Positions 8,456-15,804 of a stretch of 64,000 nucleotides of DNA are shown here, piece after piece. The DNA lies in the NCBI GenBank assembly GCA_001627335.1, contig LUPK01000012.1, positions 43,851-107,850 on the forward strand, given 5' to 3'. Numbering within the stretch: the stretch's first letter is position 1; each line of letters opens with the position of its first letter. The DNA is from Nocardioides sp. REDSEA-S33_B3 (lineage in GTDB: Bacteria; Actinomycetota; Actinomycetes; Propionibacteriales; Nocardioidaceae). A model generated the notes under the pieces. That model worked only from the letters and a program-made list of their open reading frames with translations, made no database searches and had not been told where the DNA came from. The translations under genes and the position numbers were made by a program.

Positions 8456-8659
8456 ATGACAACCGGAAGGCCCTGGCTCAGCCAGCAGGACGCTGCTGCA
8501 TATCTCGGCGTCACCGATCGCACCATCAGGAACTACATCGCCCGCGGGCTCCTGCCCGCGCATCGCATCCGCGGCTCGAGGTCCATCAGAATCGCTCGCG
8601 CCGACCTCGAGGCGCTTCTACGTCCCATCCCGGCCGGAGGTGGCCCGGATGCTGCCTGA
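8456..8659 (+). CDS. Helix-turn-helix protein, AlpA/excisionase-like
   Basis: A 67-residue protein that is essentially one winged helix-turn-helix of the MerR/excisionase group. LSQQDAAAYLGVTDRTI covers the helix-turn-helix, followed by the wing RSIRI and the typical ending ADLEAL. Such proteins act as recombination directionality factors or as activators (AlpA type) in integrative elements. AGAGG lies upstream of ATG 8456. The gene starts the rightward chain of small genes that leads into the capsid gene, so it may also control it. The 90-bp gap before it probably holds its promoter. Confidence 0.8.
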   Translation: MTTGRPWLSQQDAAAYLGVTDRTIRNYIARGLLPAHRIRGSRSIRIARADLEALLRPIPAGGGPDAA

Positions 8660-8885
8660 GTACGACGACAGAGCCCGCCCGGTGACCACTCCGGACGGGC
8701 TCACGATGTCGACCATCACCGACGACGCACTCAGTCTTCCACGTTCGACCGACACTCCTCTCGTCGCGCGCTGCGGTGCTTGCGGGCACGCGATCTGGGC
8801 GCCCGAGAGTGTCGGGGTCGGCCTAGGCAGGAGGTGCCGCCGCGGCCGCTCACGCGCCGTTCGTGAGACACGGGTGGCGGCATGA
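8649..8885 (+). CDS. Small zinc-site protein (DUF6011-like)
   Basis: A 78-residue protein whose second half has the pattern RCGACGHAIW, then SVGVGLGRRC. This resembles the CxxCG...S...GxGxxC arrangement of DUF6011 proteins found in actinophages and integrative elements. Function unknown. It overlaps the end of the AlpA-like gene by 11 nt and ends in an ATGA overlap with the next gene. GTG 8640 is an alternative start. The family match rests on motif spacing only. Confidence 0.6.
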   Translation: MLPEYDDRARPVTTPDGLTMSTITDDALSLPRSTDTPLVARCGACGHAIWAPESVGVGLGRRCRRGRSRAVRETRVAA

Positions 8886-9484
8886 CGTTCACCAAGGTCG
8901 CCGACGACTTCAACGATCGCCCAGACCTGCTCCTGTGCTCGAGATCGGCCCGGTTGTTGCACATCGAGGCCCTGGTCTACTGCAACCGCCACCTGACCGA
9001 CGGCCGGCTCCCGGCCGCGGTGCTCGGCCGGATCTCTGACGCCGACGACCCCGTCGCCGACGCGCAAGAGCTCGAGGCCGCAGGCGTCTGGGAGCGGGTC
9101 GACGACCGATCGTGGTCGATCGACTGGCGCGACCAGGAGCCGAGCGAGGACGTGCGGATCCGCAGGGACAACAGCGCCCAGCGGTCACGCCGCTACCGCC
9201 GTCACGTCGCCGGCAACCACGACCTGTGCGACCCGAAGCGATGCAGGGAAGCAGCAGCCGTCACGCGTGACGAACAGCGTGTCGTACACAGTGACGCAAC
9301 GCGTCGCGACACGGTGTACGACACGCCCTCCCTCCCTTCCCGGCCCCCCAGGCCGAGGAAGGGAGTAGGTGGCGGTGGCGAGCGGCCCGAGGGGCGCTGC
9401 CCACACCTCTACCCGCTCGACGACGACGGGGACACCGGGTGCCCGAAGTGCACCGCCGCCTCCTACGCGAGGGCGGCTCAATGA
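8882..9484 (+). CDS. Putative replication-associated phage protein
   Basis: A 200-residue protein. Its first ~95 residues resemble the N-terminal winged-helix region of actinophage replication/primosome-type proteins: VADDFNDRPDLLLCSRSARLL, then HLTDGRLP, then EAAGVWERVDDRSWSID. A basic segment follows (RRDNSAQRSRRYRRH) with a Cys/His group (HDLCDPKRC) and a C-terminal CPKC pair. These are consistent with DNA binding. It starts in the stop of the previous gene and is ATGA-coupled to the next. The replication role is inferred from similarity of pattern and position; no ATPase or primase motif is visible. Confidence 0.55.
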   Translation: MTFTKVADDFNDRPDLLLCSRSARLLHIEALVYCNRHLTDGRLPAAVLGRISDADDPVADAQELEAAGVWERVDDRSWSIDWRDQEPSEDVRIRRDNSAQRSRRYRRHVAGNHDLCDPKRCREAAAVTRDEQRVVHSDATRRDTVYDTPSLPSRPPRPRKGVGGGGERPEGRCPHLYPLDDDGDTGCPKCTAASYARAAQ

Positions 9485-9702
9485 GCTGGTGGCCGGTGGA
9501 CTCCGACGACGCACGTGAGTACGCCGAGCGCGACCAGACCGCGCACCGCCCTGACTGCGAAGGCGGATGGCTGCCCGATCACCCGGACGGCCGCCCGCGT
9601 CCTTGCCTCGAATGCCGCCCGCACCTGGCCGCCGCTGATGACGGCCACGTCACGCACCGCGCCACCCTCACCAGCCGCCAGCGAGAGGACCAGCACCAGT
9701 GA
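9481..9702 (+). CDS. Small hypothetical protein with a Cys/His cluster
   Basis: A 73-residue acidic then polar protein with HRPDCEGGW and PCLECRPHL, giving a possible zinc ribbon. It is ATGA-coupled to the preceding gene. Its stop overlaps the GTG of a 24-codon frame. Such small zinc-knuckle proteins are common in the early regions of actinophages, but I cannot assign a role. Confidence 0.55.
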   Translation: MSWWPVDSDDAREYAERDQTAHRPDCEGGWLPDHPDGRPRPCLECRPHLAAADDGHVTHRATLTSRQREDQHQ

Positions 9703-9773
9703 CCACCGCGCCCCTGCCCGGCCGCCCCTGCTGCCCGCACTGCGCGCACGGACACCCAGGAGGCGGCAGGTGA
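9699..9773 (+). CDS. Possible 24-residue microprotein with CCPHC motif
   Basis: A frame of 24 codons (GTG start, TGA stop) exactly fills the gap between two genes and overlaps both by GTGA junctions at 9699-9702 and 9770-9773. Its product contains RPCCPHCAHGH, a compact Cys/His metal-binding pattern. The perfect overlaps suggest a coupled reading frame, but it may serve only to relay ribosomes. It is too short to confirm from one sequence. Confidence 0.35.
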   Translation: MTTAPLPGRPCCPHCAHGHPGGGR

Positions 9774-10219
9774 CAGCCGAAGTCGTCGACCGGCTCGCGG
9801 TCATCCTCGACGGAGGGAACATCATCCTCACGCCCAGTGCCTGCGCCCTTCTCGCGCGGTGCCTCGATCGGCTCGAGTCCCACGAGCGGCGCACCGTCGG
9901 CGCACGTCTGGGGCGCACCACCTCACTGCTTCGCACCACCTTGCGAGACGCCGGCCGCGCTGCCATGTCCGACCCGGGACCAGCGGACGTCCGCGACCGC
10001 CAAGACGCCCCATGGTCGAAACCACATGACCACGCAGGAACCGACGAGGTGCTCGTGAACACCAAGACCGCCGCCGAACGGCTCGGCGTCTCCGAGAGGC
10101 ACGTCAGGCGTCTCATCGCCGACGACCAGCTCGGCCGGCCGCTGAGGGCCGGCACGGTCCTGTTCGTGACCGCGTCCGCCGTCGACGACCTGCGCATCAC
10201 ACGCCAGCTCAGGAAGTAG
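9770..10219 (+). CDS. Helix-turn-helix DNA-binding protein upstream of the capsid gene
   Basis: A 149-residue protein. The C-terminal third is an excisionase-type helix-turn-helix (NTKTAAERLGVSERHVRRLI). The N-terminal 60 residues (VDRLAVILDGGNIILTPSAC onward) form a separate helical region; the two are joined by a polar linker. AGGAGGCGGCAG is a good ribosome site for GTG 9770. The capsid gene starts 8 nt after its stop, so it may regulate the structural genes. An internal GTG at about 10050 could express the helix-turn-helix alone. Confidence 0.6.
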   Translation: MTAEVVDRLAVILDGGNIILTPSACALLARCLDRLESHERRTVGARLGRTTSLLRTTLRDAGRAAMSDPGPADVRDRQDAPWSKPHDHAGTDEVLVNTKTAAERLGVSERHVRRLIADDQLGRPLRAGTVLFVTASAVDDLRITRQLRK

Positions 10220-10227
10220 GACCCCTC

Positions 10228-11169
10228 ATGCCCAGCACCAGCCCCGGGAACCCCACCCTCAACGGTCAGCAGGTCACCCTGCACCACCTCATGAACGCGC
10301 CGCTGGTCATCCAGCGGCGTCTGAACGAGCTCGTCCACCGGCGCATGGTGGGCGGCCGGCTCCTCACCGGCCGCGTCGACGCCACCGGCTCCGGCTCGGC
10401 AATCTTCCAGGCCTCTCAGCCGATCTTCGCCAACGACAACGCCCAGCGCCTCACCGAGCTCTCCGAGTACCCGCTCACCGACGACAGCGAGGCCGCCCCC
10501 TCCATCGTGTCCACCGACAAGTGGGGTCTGGCCGGCATCATCTCCGACGAGGCCATCGCACGGAACCGCCTCGACGCCTTCAACCAGAAGATGTCGCGAC
10601 TGGCCAACACCGTCGTCTGGGGCTTCGACAGCATCGCCCTCTCAGCGATCGCCACGACCGTCCTCGAGTCCACCGACGCCGCCGCCGTCTGGGGGACCGC
10701 CAGCGCCGACCCCCTGCTCGACGTCATGCTCGCCAAGGCCGCCATCGACGAAGAGGACGCCGGCTACGAGGCAGACACCATCGTCGCCACCCCCACGAAG
10801 TGGGCCCAGCTCGTCGCCGCGACCAAGGTCCTGGAGGCATCGCCCCGCGAGGCCGCCGACTCCAACGTCCTGTCCGGCAACATGATCCGCTTCGCCGGCC
10901 TGAACATCCTCAAGACCAACCATCTCCCCGGCGGCAAGGAGGTCATGGTCCTGGACTCCCAGGCCCTCGGCTCGGTCGTCTGGGAGGACCGCGGGGGTCG
11001 CGGCGGCCCGGCTGGATGGATGGGTGACCCGTCGTCCGTCGCCGGCTGCGAGACGCGCGTCTTCCGCCCTGAGGGCATCGACGGGTACCGCATCGAGGTC
11101 CGTAAGGTCCAGGTGCCGTGGGTCCAGGAGCCCAGCGCCGCCCGCTTCATCGACGGCGTCTCCGCGTGA
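10228..11169 (+). CDS. Phage major capsid protein, HK97-like
   Basis: A 313-residue protein matching the actinophage HK97-fold capsid group. It starts at LNGQQVTLHHLMNAPLVIQ, then has an E-loop-like region and WGLAGIISDEAIARNRLDAF, which is typical of the spine helix. IRFAGLNILKTNH and a C-terminal EVRKVQVPWVQEPSAARFID end the protein. There is no N-terminal scaffold (delta) domain and no protease gene nearby, so no maturation cleavage is predicted. AGGAAG precedes ATG 10228. It is GTGA-coupled to the next small gene. It is the only head-shell gene in the element: portal, terminase and connectors are missing. Confidence 0.85.
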   Translation: MPSTSPGNPTLNGQQVTLHHLMNAPLVIQRRLNELVHRRMVGGRLLTGRVDATGSGSAIFQASQPIFANDNAQRLTELSEYPLTDDSEAAPSIVSTDKWGLAGIISDEAIARNRLDAFNQKMSRLANTVVWGFDSIALSAIATTVLESTDAAAVWGTASADPLLDVMLAKAAIDEEDAGYEADTIVATPTKWAQLVAATKVLEASPREAADSNVLSGNMIRFAGLNILKTNHLPGGKEVMVLDSQALGSVVWEDRGGRGGPAGWMGDPSSVAGCETRVFRPEGIDGYRIEVRKVQVPWVQEPSAARFIDGVSA

Positions 11170-11381
11170 CGATCCCGACGCCGTCCGACCCAGAGCCCGA
11201 GGAGCAGCTCGGCCCCCGTTACCCCACGGCGCCGACAAGCCGGACGAGGTACGGGCAGCTGCGCCAGGGCCCTGACGGCACCGCGGAGCTCATCGTGCTC
11301 GACGCGGACGGGGTCACGCAGAAGCGGATGGTGCCCACCCCTGACGGCAACGGATGGATGCCAGCACCCACCACCCCATGA
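11166..11381 (+). CDS. Small hypothetical protein after the capsid gene
   Basis: A 71-residue Pro-rich protein coupled by GTGA to the capsid gene and by ATGA to the next frame. The C-terminal half has a beta-like pattern (TAELIVLDADGVTQKRMV). Its place after the major capsid gene is where head-completion or decoration proteins are found in tailed phages, but no family is recognised. Confidence 0.5.
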   Translation: MTIPTPSDPEPEEQLGPRYPTAPTSRTRYGQLRQGPDGTAELIVLDADGVTQKRMVPTPDGNGWMPAPTTP

Positions 11382-11521
11382 GCTCGACGACGACGCACTG
11401 GGATCGGCCCGGGCGGCACTTCCGTGTCGGTGGAGTCTTGGTCGCCAACCAGTGCGCCGTCGTCGATCGCCCCTGTGGCCGGCGAGCGGGCGGACGACCC
11501 TCGCCGGCCACAGGCCACTAG
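11378..11521 (+). CDS. Possible 47-residue protein
   Basis: A short frame that begins in the stop of the previous gene (ATGA) and ends at TAG 11519-11521. The product is basic with two Cys residues. The coupling argues for translation; the length and composition do not allow a family call. It may be a remnant of a longer gene between the capsid and tape measure genes. Confidence 0.35.
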   Translation: MSSTTTHWDRPGRHFRVGGVLVANQCAVVDRPCGRRAGGRPSPATGH

Positions 11522-11642
11522 GAATCCGGACCCGCGCGGGTCGCGGGGGGCAAAAAATTCAGCGCGTCAACAGCGCGGAGGGCAAGCCCGCCGCGTCTCT
11601 CCCCCCGACCGTTCGATGTCACGCTAAGGAAGCAGGCAGGTC
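11522..11642. other. Non-coding gap with palindrome and G6CA6 tract before the tape measure gene
   Basis: This 121-bp segment has a 12-bp palindrome (ACCCGCGCGGGT, 11530-11541), then GGGGGGCAAAAAATTC (11545-11560) flanked by CGCG words. No convincing gene covers it. In tailed phages the tail-assembly chaperone frameshift lies directly before the tape measure gene, and homopolymer tracts of this kind are used there. A packaging-recognition site is the other possibility. Neither is shown. AGGAAGCAGGCAGGTC at the end is the ribosome site for the next gene. Confidence 0.45.
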
Positions 11643-13634
11643 ATGGCTGACGAGGAGATCGGCCTTCGGGCCACACTGAAGGACCGCCGCGAGACCCTCG
11701 CCGGGCTCGAGCAGATCGAGCGCGGCGTCGGTGACGTCGGCCGCGAGGCCGAGATCGCCGGCAGGCGGGCGGGGTCCGGAGCTCGCGGGTTCGAGCGCGC
11801 CGGCCGTGCCGGGCGGGTCATGGTCCGCGGTCTCGCCGTCGGTGCCGCGGCCCTCACCGGCGCGTCCTACGTGGCCTTCCGGTTCTCCCAGGACGCCGTC
11901 AGCAAGGCGTCGGACCTCTCGGAGACCATCAACAAGTCGAACGTGATCTTCGGCCGCAACGCTGCCGCGATGCGGAAGTGGGCCCGCTCCGCCGACACCG
12001 ACCTCGGCCTCGCGAAGAACGCTGCGCTCGGCACCGCCGCGACCTTCGGCGACATGTTCTCTCAGATCGGGTTCACCTCCGACGCCTCCGCGCGCATGTC
12101 CCGCGACGTGGTGCAGATGGCCGCCGACTTCGGGTCCTTCAACAACCTCGAGACCGAGGACGTCCTCGACAGGATCTCTGCGTCCTTCCGGGGCGAGTTC
12201 GACTCCCTGCAGGCCATCATCCCGAACATCAACGCCGCCCGCGTCCAGCAGGAGGCGCTGAACCGGACCGGCAAGGAGAGCGTCGACCAGCTCACCGCCC
12301 AGGACAAGGCGCTCGCCACCCTCGCGATCCTCCACAAGGACGGCGCCCGCGCCATGGGCGACTTCGAGCGCACCAGCGACGGCCTCGCGAACACCCAGAA
12401 GATCGTCAACGCCCAGTACGAGAACGCCACCGCCAAGCTCGGCCGCGAACTCCTCCCGCTGCAGCTGGAGTTCACCCGGTGGCTCTCCCGCGAGGGCATC
12501 CCCACCCTCGACCGGTTCGCCACCTGGTTCCGCGACGAGGGCGTGCCGGCCATCGGCGACTTCGCCGACGACATGCGCCCGCTCGCAGAGGAAGTCATCC
12601 CTGCCGCCGGGTCGGCGCTCGGCACCGTCCGTGACGCCCTCAAGGACGCTGCGCCCTACGCGAAGGACCTCGTCGGGTTCTTCAACGACATGCCCGACTG
12701 GGCCAAGAAGGGCGCCGTCCTCGGCGGCGCCGGGCTGCTGCTCGGCCGCAAGCTCCGCAGCGGCAACCCCTCAGGCGGCCTGACCGGCATCGTGTCCAAG
12801 GCCTCACCAGTGCCCGTGTACGTCGTCAACGGCCTCCCCGGCGTCGACGGCACCCGAAGCCCCAAGACCAAGGGCCCGAAGGCCGTCCCGCTCATCTCCG
12901 GGCCCGCCGCCGTCCTCACCGGCGCCACCATCGTCTCCGCCATCGGCACCACTGGCGTCATGAAACTGTTCGACCGCTGGGCGCCCGAGTCCCCGCTGCG
13001 AGGCAGCCCGTCACTGGGCGGCAACGCCACCCCGCCCGGCACGACGCTCGACGACATCACCAGCAGCGACCCCCTCGGCCTGAACCGCATCTTCGGCGGC
13101 GACGACGAAGACACCCCCCGCAACCCCTGGGGCGTGCAGAAGGCCATTCAGACGCTGTCCGGCACCATCCGCGACCTGATCGACGACGCCGACGGCGGCC
13201 GCAACGCCTCCGAGCAGCTGTTCCGCGAGCTCACCGGCCTCGACCGCCAGTTCACCCCCGAGATCCGGCTCGAGGGCACCGAGACCGCCAGCCGGCAACT
13301 CACCCGGCTACAGCGCGAAGCCAACAGCATCCTGACGACCGTCAGCGGCCTCGTCGGGTTCGGCAACCCCGTCTCACCCAACCGCACCCCCCGCCGAGCC
13401 CACGGCGGCCGCGTCCGCGCCGGACAGACCGTCCTGGTCGGCGAACACCGCGCCGAGCTGTTCAAGCCCGAGGTCAACGGCACCATCCTCCCGCGCGTCC
13501 CCGACCCCGAGACCCTCGACGACGACCTCGGCGTACAGCCACCCACCCCCATCCAGCTCCGCATCGACATCGACGGCCAGCAGATCAAGGACGTCGTGGT
13601 CCGACGCATCAGCACCGAGATGGCCCGCCAGTGA
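11643..13634 (+). CDS. Phage tail tape measure protein
   Basis: A 663-residue protein that would set tail length and chaperone DNA ejection in a siphovirus-type tail. The N-terminus is rich in charged helices. The family core AFRFSQDAVSKASDLSETIN, FGDMFSQIGF, DFGSFNNLETEDVLDRISA and NAQYENATAKLGRELLP is clear over residues 75-285. Hydrophobic stretches follow (GAVLGGAGLLLG; PAAVLTGATIVSAIG). The ending HGGRVRAGQTVLVGE and ELFKPEVNGTILPR is the usual tape measure C-terminal motif. The frame is intact. No tail tube, chaperone or baseplate gene accompanies it. Confidence 0.9.
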   Translation: MADEEIGLRATLKDRRETLAGLEQIERGVGDVGREAEIAGRRAGSGARGFERAGRAGRVMVRGLAVGAAALTGASYVAFRFSQDAVSKASDLSETINKSNVIFGRNAAAMRKWARSADTDLGLAKNAALGTAATFGDMFSQIGFTSDASARMSRDVVQMAADFGSFNNLETEDVLDRISASFRGEFDSLQAIIPNINAARVQQEALNRTGKESVDQLTAQDKALATLAILHKDGARAMGDFERTSDGLANTQKIVNAQYENATAKLGRELLPLQLEFTRWLSREGIPTLDRFATWFRDEGVPAIGDFADDMRPLAEEVIPAAGSALGTVRDALKDAAPYAKDLVGFFNDMPDWAKKGAVLGGAGLLLGRKLRSGNPSGGLTGIVSKASPVPVYVVNGLPGVDGTRSPKTKGPKAVPLISGPAAVLTGATIVSAIGTTGVMKLFDRWAPESPLRGSPSLGGNATPPGTTLDDITSSDPLGLNRIFGGDDEDTPRNPWGVQKAIQTLSGTIRDLIDDADGGRNASEQLFRELTGLDRQFTPEIRLEGTETASRQLTRLQREANSILTTVSGLVGFGNPVSPNRTPRRAHGGRVRAGQTVLVGEHRAELFKPEVNGTILPRVPDPETLDDDLGVQPPTPIQLRIDIDGQQIKDVVVRRISTEMARQ

Positions 13635-13954
13635 CCACCACCCGCGGACTCCGCCTCGCCCACAGCGTCATCGACCTCATCCACGCCCTCGACCTCGCCC
13701 AGACCCTCGACACCCCCGAAGCCCAACGCGCCGTCGCCACCGCAGCACAAGGTCTCGTCGACGCCGGCCTCTTCGATGTCGTCATCAGCGACAACGGCCG
13801 CCACGGCCTCGAGCTCCGACCCTTCCTCGAAGCCGTCGCGCTCCCCGCCCTCGTCCTCACCCGACGTCTCGGCGCCGCCACCGGCCACCCCCTCGACGAG
13901 GTCCTCGCCGACCTACGCCACGCACTCGAGACCACACGCCACAGCGCCGACTAG
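13631..13954 (+). CDS. Hypothetical protein following the tape measure gene
   Basis: A 107-residue, mainly helical protein, GTGA-coupled to the tape measure gene. No membrane segment and no recognised motif are seen. It ends the rightward gene block: its TAG stop shares the palindrome CTAG (13951-13954) with the stop of the opposing gene. Distal-tail proteins normally follow tape measure genes, but this one is much too short for those families. Confidence 0.55.
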   Translation: MTTTRGLRLAHSVIDLIHALDLAQTLDTPEAQRAVATAAQGLVDAGLFDVVISDNGRHGLELRPFLEAVALPALVLTRRLGAATGHPLDEVLADLRHALETTRHSAD

Positions 13955-14493
13955 CTCCCCAAGGACGCCAGCACGGTCCCGACCGCGGTCATCAGCAGTC
14001 CGAGCATCTCCCACAAGACCCGCCGCTGCGTCCGATCCCGCCGCGCACGAGCCGAAGCCGCCTGCACGCGCAGCGAGTCCGCCAGACCTTCCAAGGCCAG
14101 GCGATGCAGACGCTGCTGCTCCTCCCATGACTCCGCGGCGAACTCTTCACGCTGACGCAAGTAGTCCGTGACGTACTCCGCCAACTCGAGGGTGTCCGGG
14201 TCGGCACCGCCGTGCGCCGGGCGCCCCCAGGTGCCGTGCTCGTACTGGAACCGGTCCTGCTGCACCCTCGTGCGCGACCGCCACTTGAACGACTTCAAGT
14301 CCCGACGCCACGGGTTCTCCCGACGCTGCAGGTCGCGAGGCACCCGGAACGACTCCGCCTCCTCCGGCTCATCGCGCCACTCCTGCAACAGCGCCCACGC
14401 CGCCAACACCACACCGAGCAGAGACAGGACCACGCCACCGAGAGCCACGGCCCGAACCTTCCACACCGACGGGCCGCTGTCGCCCCAGAACAT
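13951..14493 (-). CDS. Small membrane protein with two terminal transmembrane segments
   Basis: A 180-residue protein. The first transmembrane helix is at residues about 15-37 (VALGGVVLSLLGVVLAAWAL) and a second ends the protein (MLGLLMTAVGTVLASL). The middle is charged and helical with a heptad-like Arg/Glu/Leu pattern, so a coiled coil is likely. ATG 14493 is chosen because it puts the hydrophobic helix near the N-terminus and avoids most of the preceding gene; the frame stays open further upstream. It is last in the leftward cassette. It could be an immunity/exclusion or holin-like protein, but nothing identifies it. Confidence 0.5.
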   Translation of the reverse strand: MFWGDSGPSVWKVRAVALGGVVLSLLGVVLAAWALLQEWRDEPEEAESFRVPRDLQRRENPWRRDLKSFKWRSRTRVQQDRFQYEHGTWGRPAHGGADPDTLELAEYVTDYLRQREEFAAESWEEQQRLHRLALEGLADSLRVQAASARARRDRTQRRVLWEMLGLLMTAVGTVLASLGS

Positions 14494-14533
14494 CCACAGG
14501 GGGTGGTCCTGGCAGGGGTCGGTGGGGGTGAGG

Positions 14534-15145
14534 TCAGGCCGCAGACCGGGGCAGATGTCTGGTGAGCCCTCGAAGAGCCACGCCTCGCCAGTTCCCTTGG
14601 TCGCGCCACTCGCCGAGCAGGTCGAGGTCGTCGACGTAGTCCTCGAGTCGCTCGAGGCAGTCGAGCAGCTCGAGCGGCGGTGTGTCGAGGCTGACCCGCA
14701 CCTCGACGCCACGCGCATCGGCGTACTGCACGACCTCGACCGGGGCGCCCGCGACCTTGAGTTCATCGTGCTGCACCTGGCGCACGGTGAAGCCGGCGCT
14801 CTCGAAGCCCGCCAGACGGCGCCCGACTCGTCGTCTGTCCCGGTCAACGCGGCGGTCCTGTTCCTCCGCGTGGTCGCGGTGCTGGTCCTCGCGGATGTAG
14901 GCGTGCGCCGTCCTGACGTTGCAGGTGGAGCACTTCAGGTCGAGCAGGCATCGCCACCCAGGCTGATGCTCGGTGTAGATGCCCGAGGCCTGCAGGTCGA
15001 AGAGGCGGCTCCGCACCCACTCTGCGTCTGTCTCCCAAGGCGCGTAGCGCTTGGCCGGGCCGTTGTATCGCGCGGAGACCGTGCGGACCGTGCCGCATTC
15101 GCAGCACAACGCGGTAAGCCGCTCGGGCGCCTGCTGGTCGGTCAC
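14534..15145 (-). CDS. Hypothetical protein with an N-terminal double-Cys zinc ribbon
   Basis: A 203-residue protein. The N-terminal part has LCCECGTVRTVSARY, then WETDAEWVRSRLFDLQASG, then DLKCSTCNVRTAHAYI, a split four-Cys zinc ribbon seen in actinobacterial mobile elements. The C-terminal part is mixed alpha/beta, ending in an acidic helix pair (LELLDCLERLEDYVDDLDLL). GTG 15145 overlaps the stop of the upstream gene and puts the ribbon near the N-terminus. Function unknown; a nucleic-acid-binding regulatory role is plausible. Confidence 0.6.
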   Translation of the reverse strand: MTDQQAPERLTALCCECGTVRTVSARYNGPAKRYAPWETDAEWVRSRLFDLQASGIYTEHQPGWRCLLDLKCSTCNVRTAHAYIREDQHRDHAEEQDRRVDRDRRRVGRRLAGFESAGFTVRQVQHDELKVAGAPVEVVQYADARGVEVRVSLDTPPLELLDCLERLEDYVDDLDLLGEWRDQGNWRGVALRGLTRHLPRSAA

Positions 15146-15411
15146 AGCCGGATCACCGCCGACCTGTCGGAGAGGTCCAAGCATGTCGGACAGTGGTCTC
15201 TGCGTGGAACGACGACCGCGGGACCCACAGGTCCTGCACTGACTCGGACTATGACACCGCAGATTGCTCGGACTTCCCCGCCTCCGGAAGCCTTCACGCG
15301 GGCGTACCCCTCGTCAGTCCAGAACAGGTGACGACGGCGGCGTCGGTACTCCCACGACGGGGCGGCCGCCACGGACAGGTTTGGGGCAGAGGCGCACTGG
15401 TCGGTGGTCAT
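15142..15411 (-). CDS. Small hypothetical protein of the leftward cassette
   Basis: An 89-residue protein, ATGA-coupled to the gene upstream and GTGA-coupled to the one downstream. The sequence WEYRRRRRHLFWTDEGYARV and a C-terminal HCPTCLDL suggest a basic nucleic-acid-binding region plus a Cys pair. No family recognised. Confidence 0.55.
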   Translation of the reverse strand: MTTDQCASAPNLSVAAAPSWEYRRRRRHLFWTDEGYARVKASGGGEVRAICGVIVRVSAGPVGPAVVVPRRDHCPTCLDLSDRSAVIRL

Positions 15412-15686
15412 GCCTCGACCCGCACCGGCTTGGTGACCTGCTGTGCCCTTCGCAGGGTGTCGGCCGCGCGAACCAGCGCCAGGCCGAGCTCGTGCGCGGC
15501 GGCCTCGTCGAGCAGGTCCCCGGCCACCATGACACCGGGTCGTGCGTCGGCGTCGTCGGGCTGGAACAGGCGCACGGGGAGCGCACCCCACATCGAGCCG
15601 AGGTCACGGCCTGAGTGCGGGCGAGGGCCGTCGTGGTGGCGCGATGTGCACCAGACTGGGCACGGAGTGATCGTCGTCGTGGACAT
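15408..15686 (-). CDS. DUF6907-like small protein
   Basis: A 92-residue protein that starts MSTTTITPCPVWCTSRHHDG. The CPxWCxxxH opening matches the pattern of DUF6907 proteins of Streptomyces and related mobile elements. The rest ends in an acidic region and a basic helix (ALVRAADTLRRA). Minus-strand GAGAGGAACC precedes ATG 15686. It is first in the leftward cassette that faces the integrase block, so its promoter should lie at 15690-15760. Function unknown; regulatory roles are often assumed for such genes but not shown here. Confidence 0.6.
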   Translation of the reverse strand: MSTTTITPCPVWCTSRHHDGPRPHSGRDLGSMWGALPVRLFQPDDADARPGVMVAGDLLDEAAAHELGLALVRAADTLRRAQQVTKPVRVEA

Positions 15687-15761
15687 GAGTGGCGGTTCCT
15701 CTCGAATCGAGTAGGGGCCGTCCCGTTCTGTCCACATCCGTTCCACGGACGAGAAGCAGAT

Positions 15762-15797
15762 CGGCCCCTGACTTGCGTTTTCGCAGGTCAGGGGCCG
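15762..15797. terminator. Long hairpin between the element cassette and tRNA-Val
   Basis: A 16-bp stem with one G-T wobble (CGGCCCCTGACTTGCG / CGCAGGTCAGGGGCCG) around a TTTT loop. It can end transcription of the minus-strand tRNA-Val before it enters the cassette. Both arms also contain the CTGACYTGC word found near attL, so it may double as a recombination site. Confidence 0.6.
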
Positions 15798-15804
15798 AAT
15801 CGGT

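Noticed and set aside
11452..11679. A coding frame through the gap before the tape measure gene
   Set aside because: Short, overlaps the tape measure start out of frame, and has no motif; the segment is better described as non-coding.
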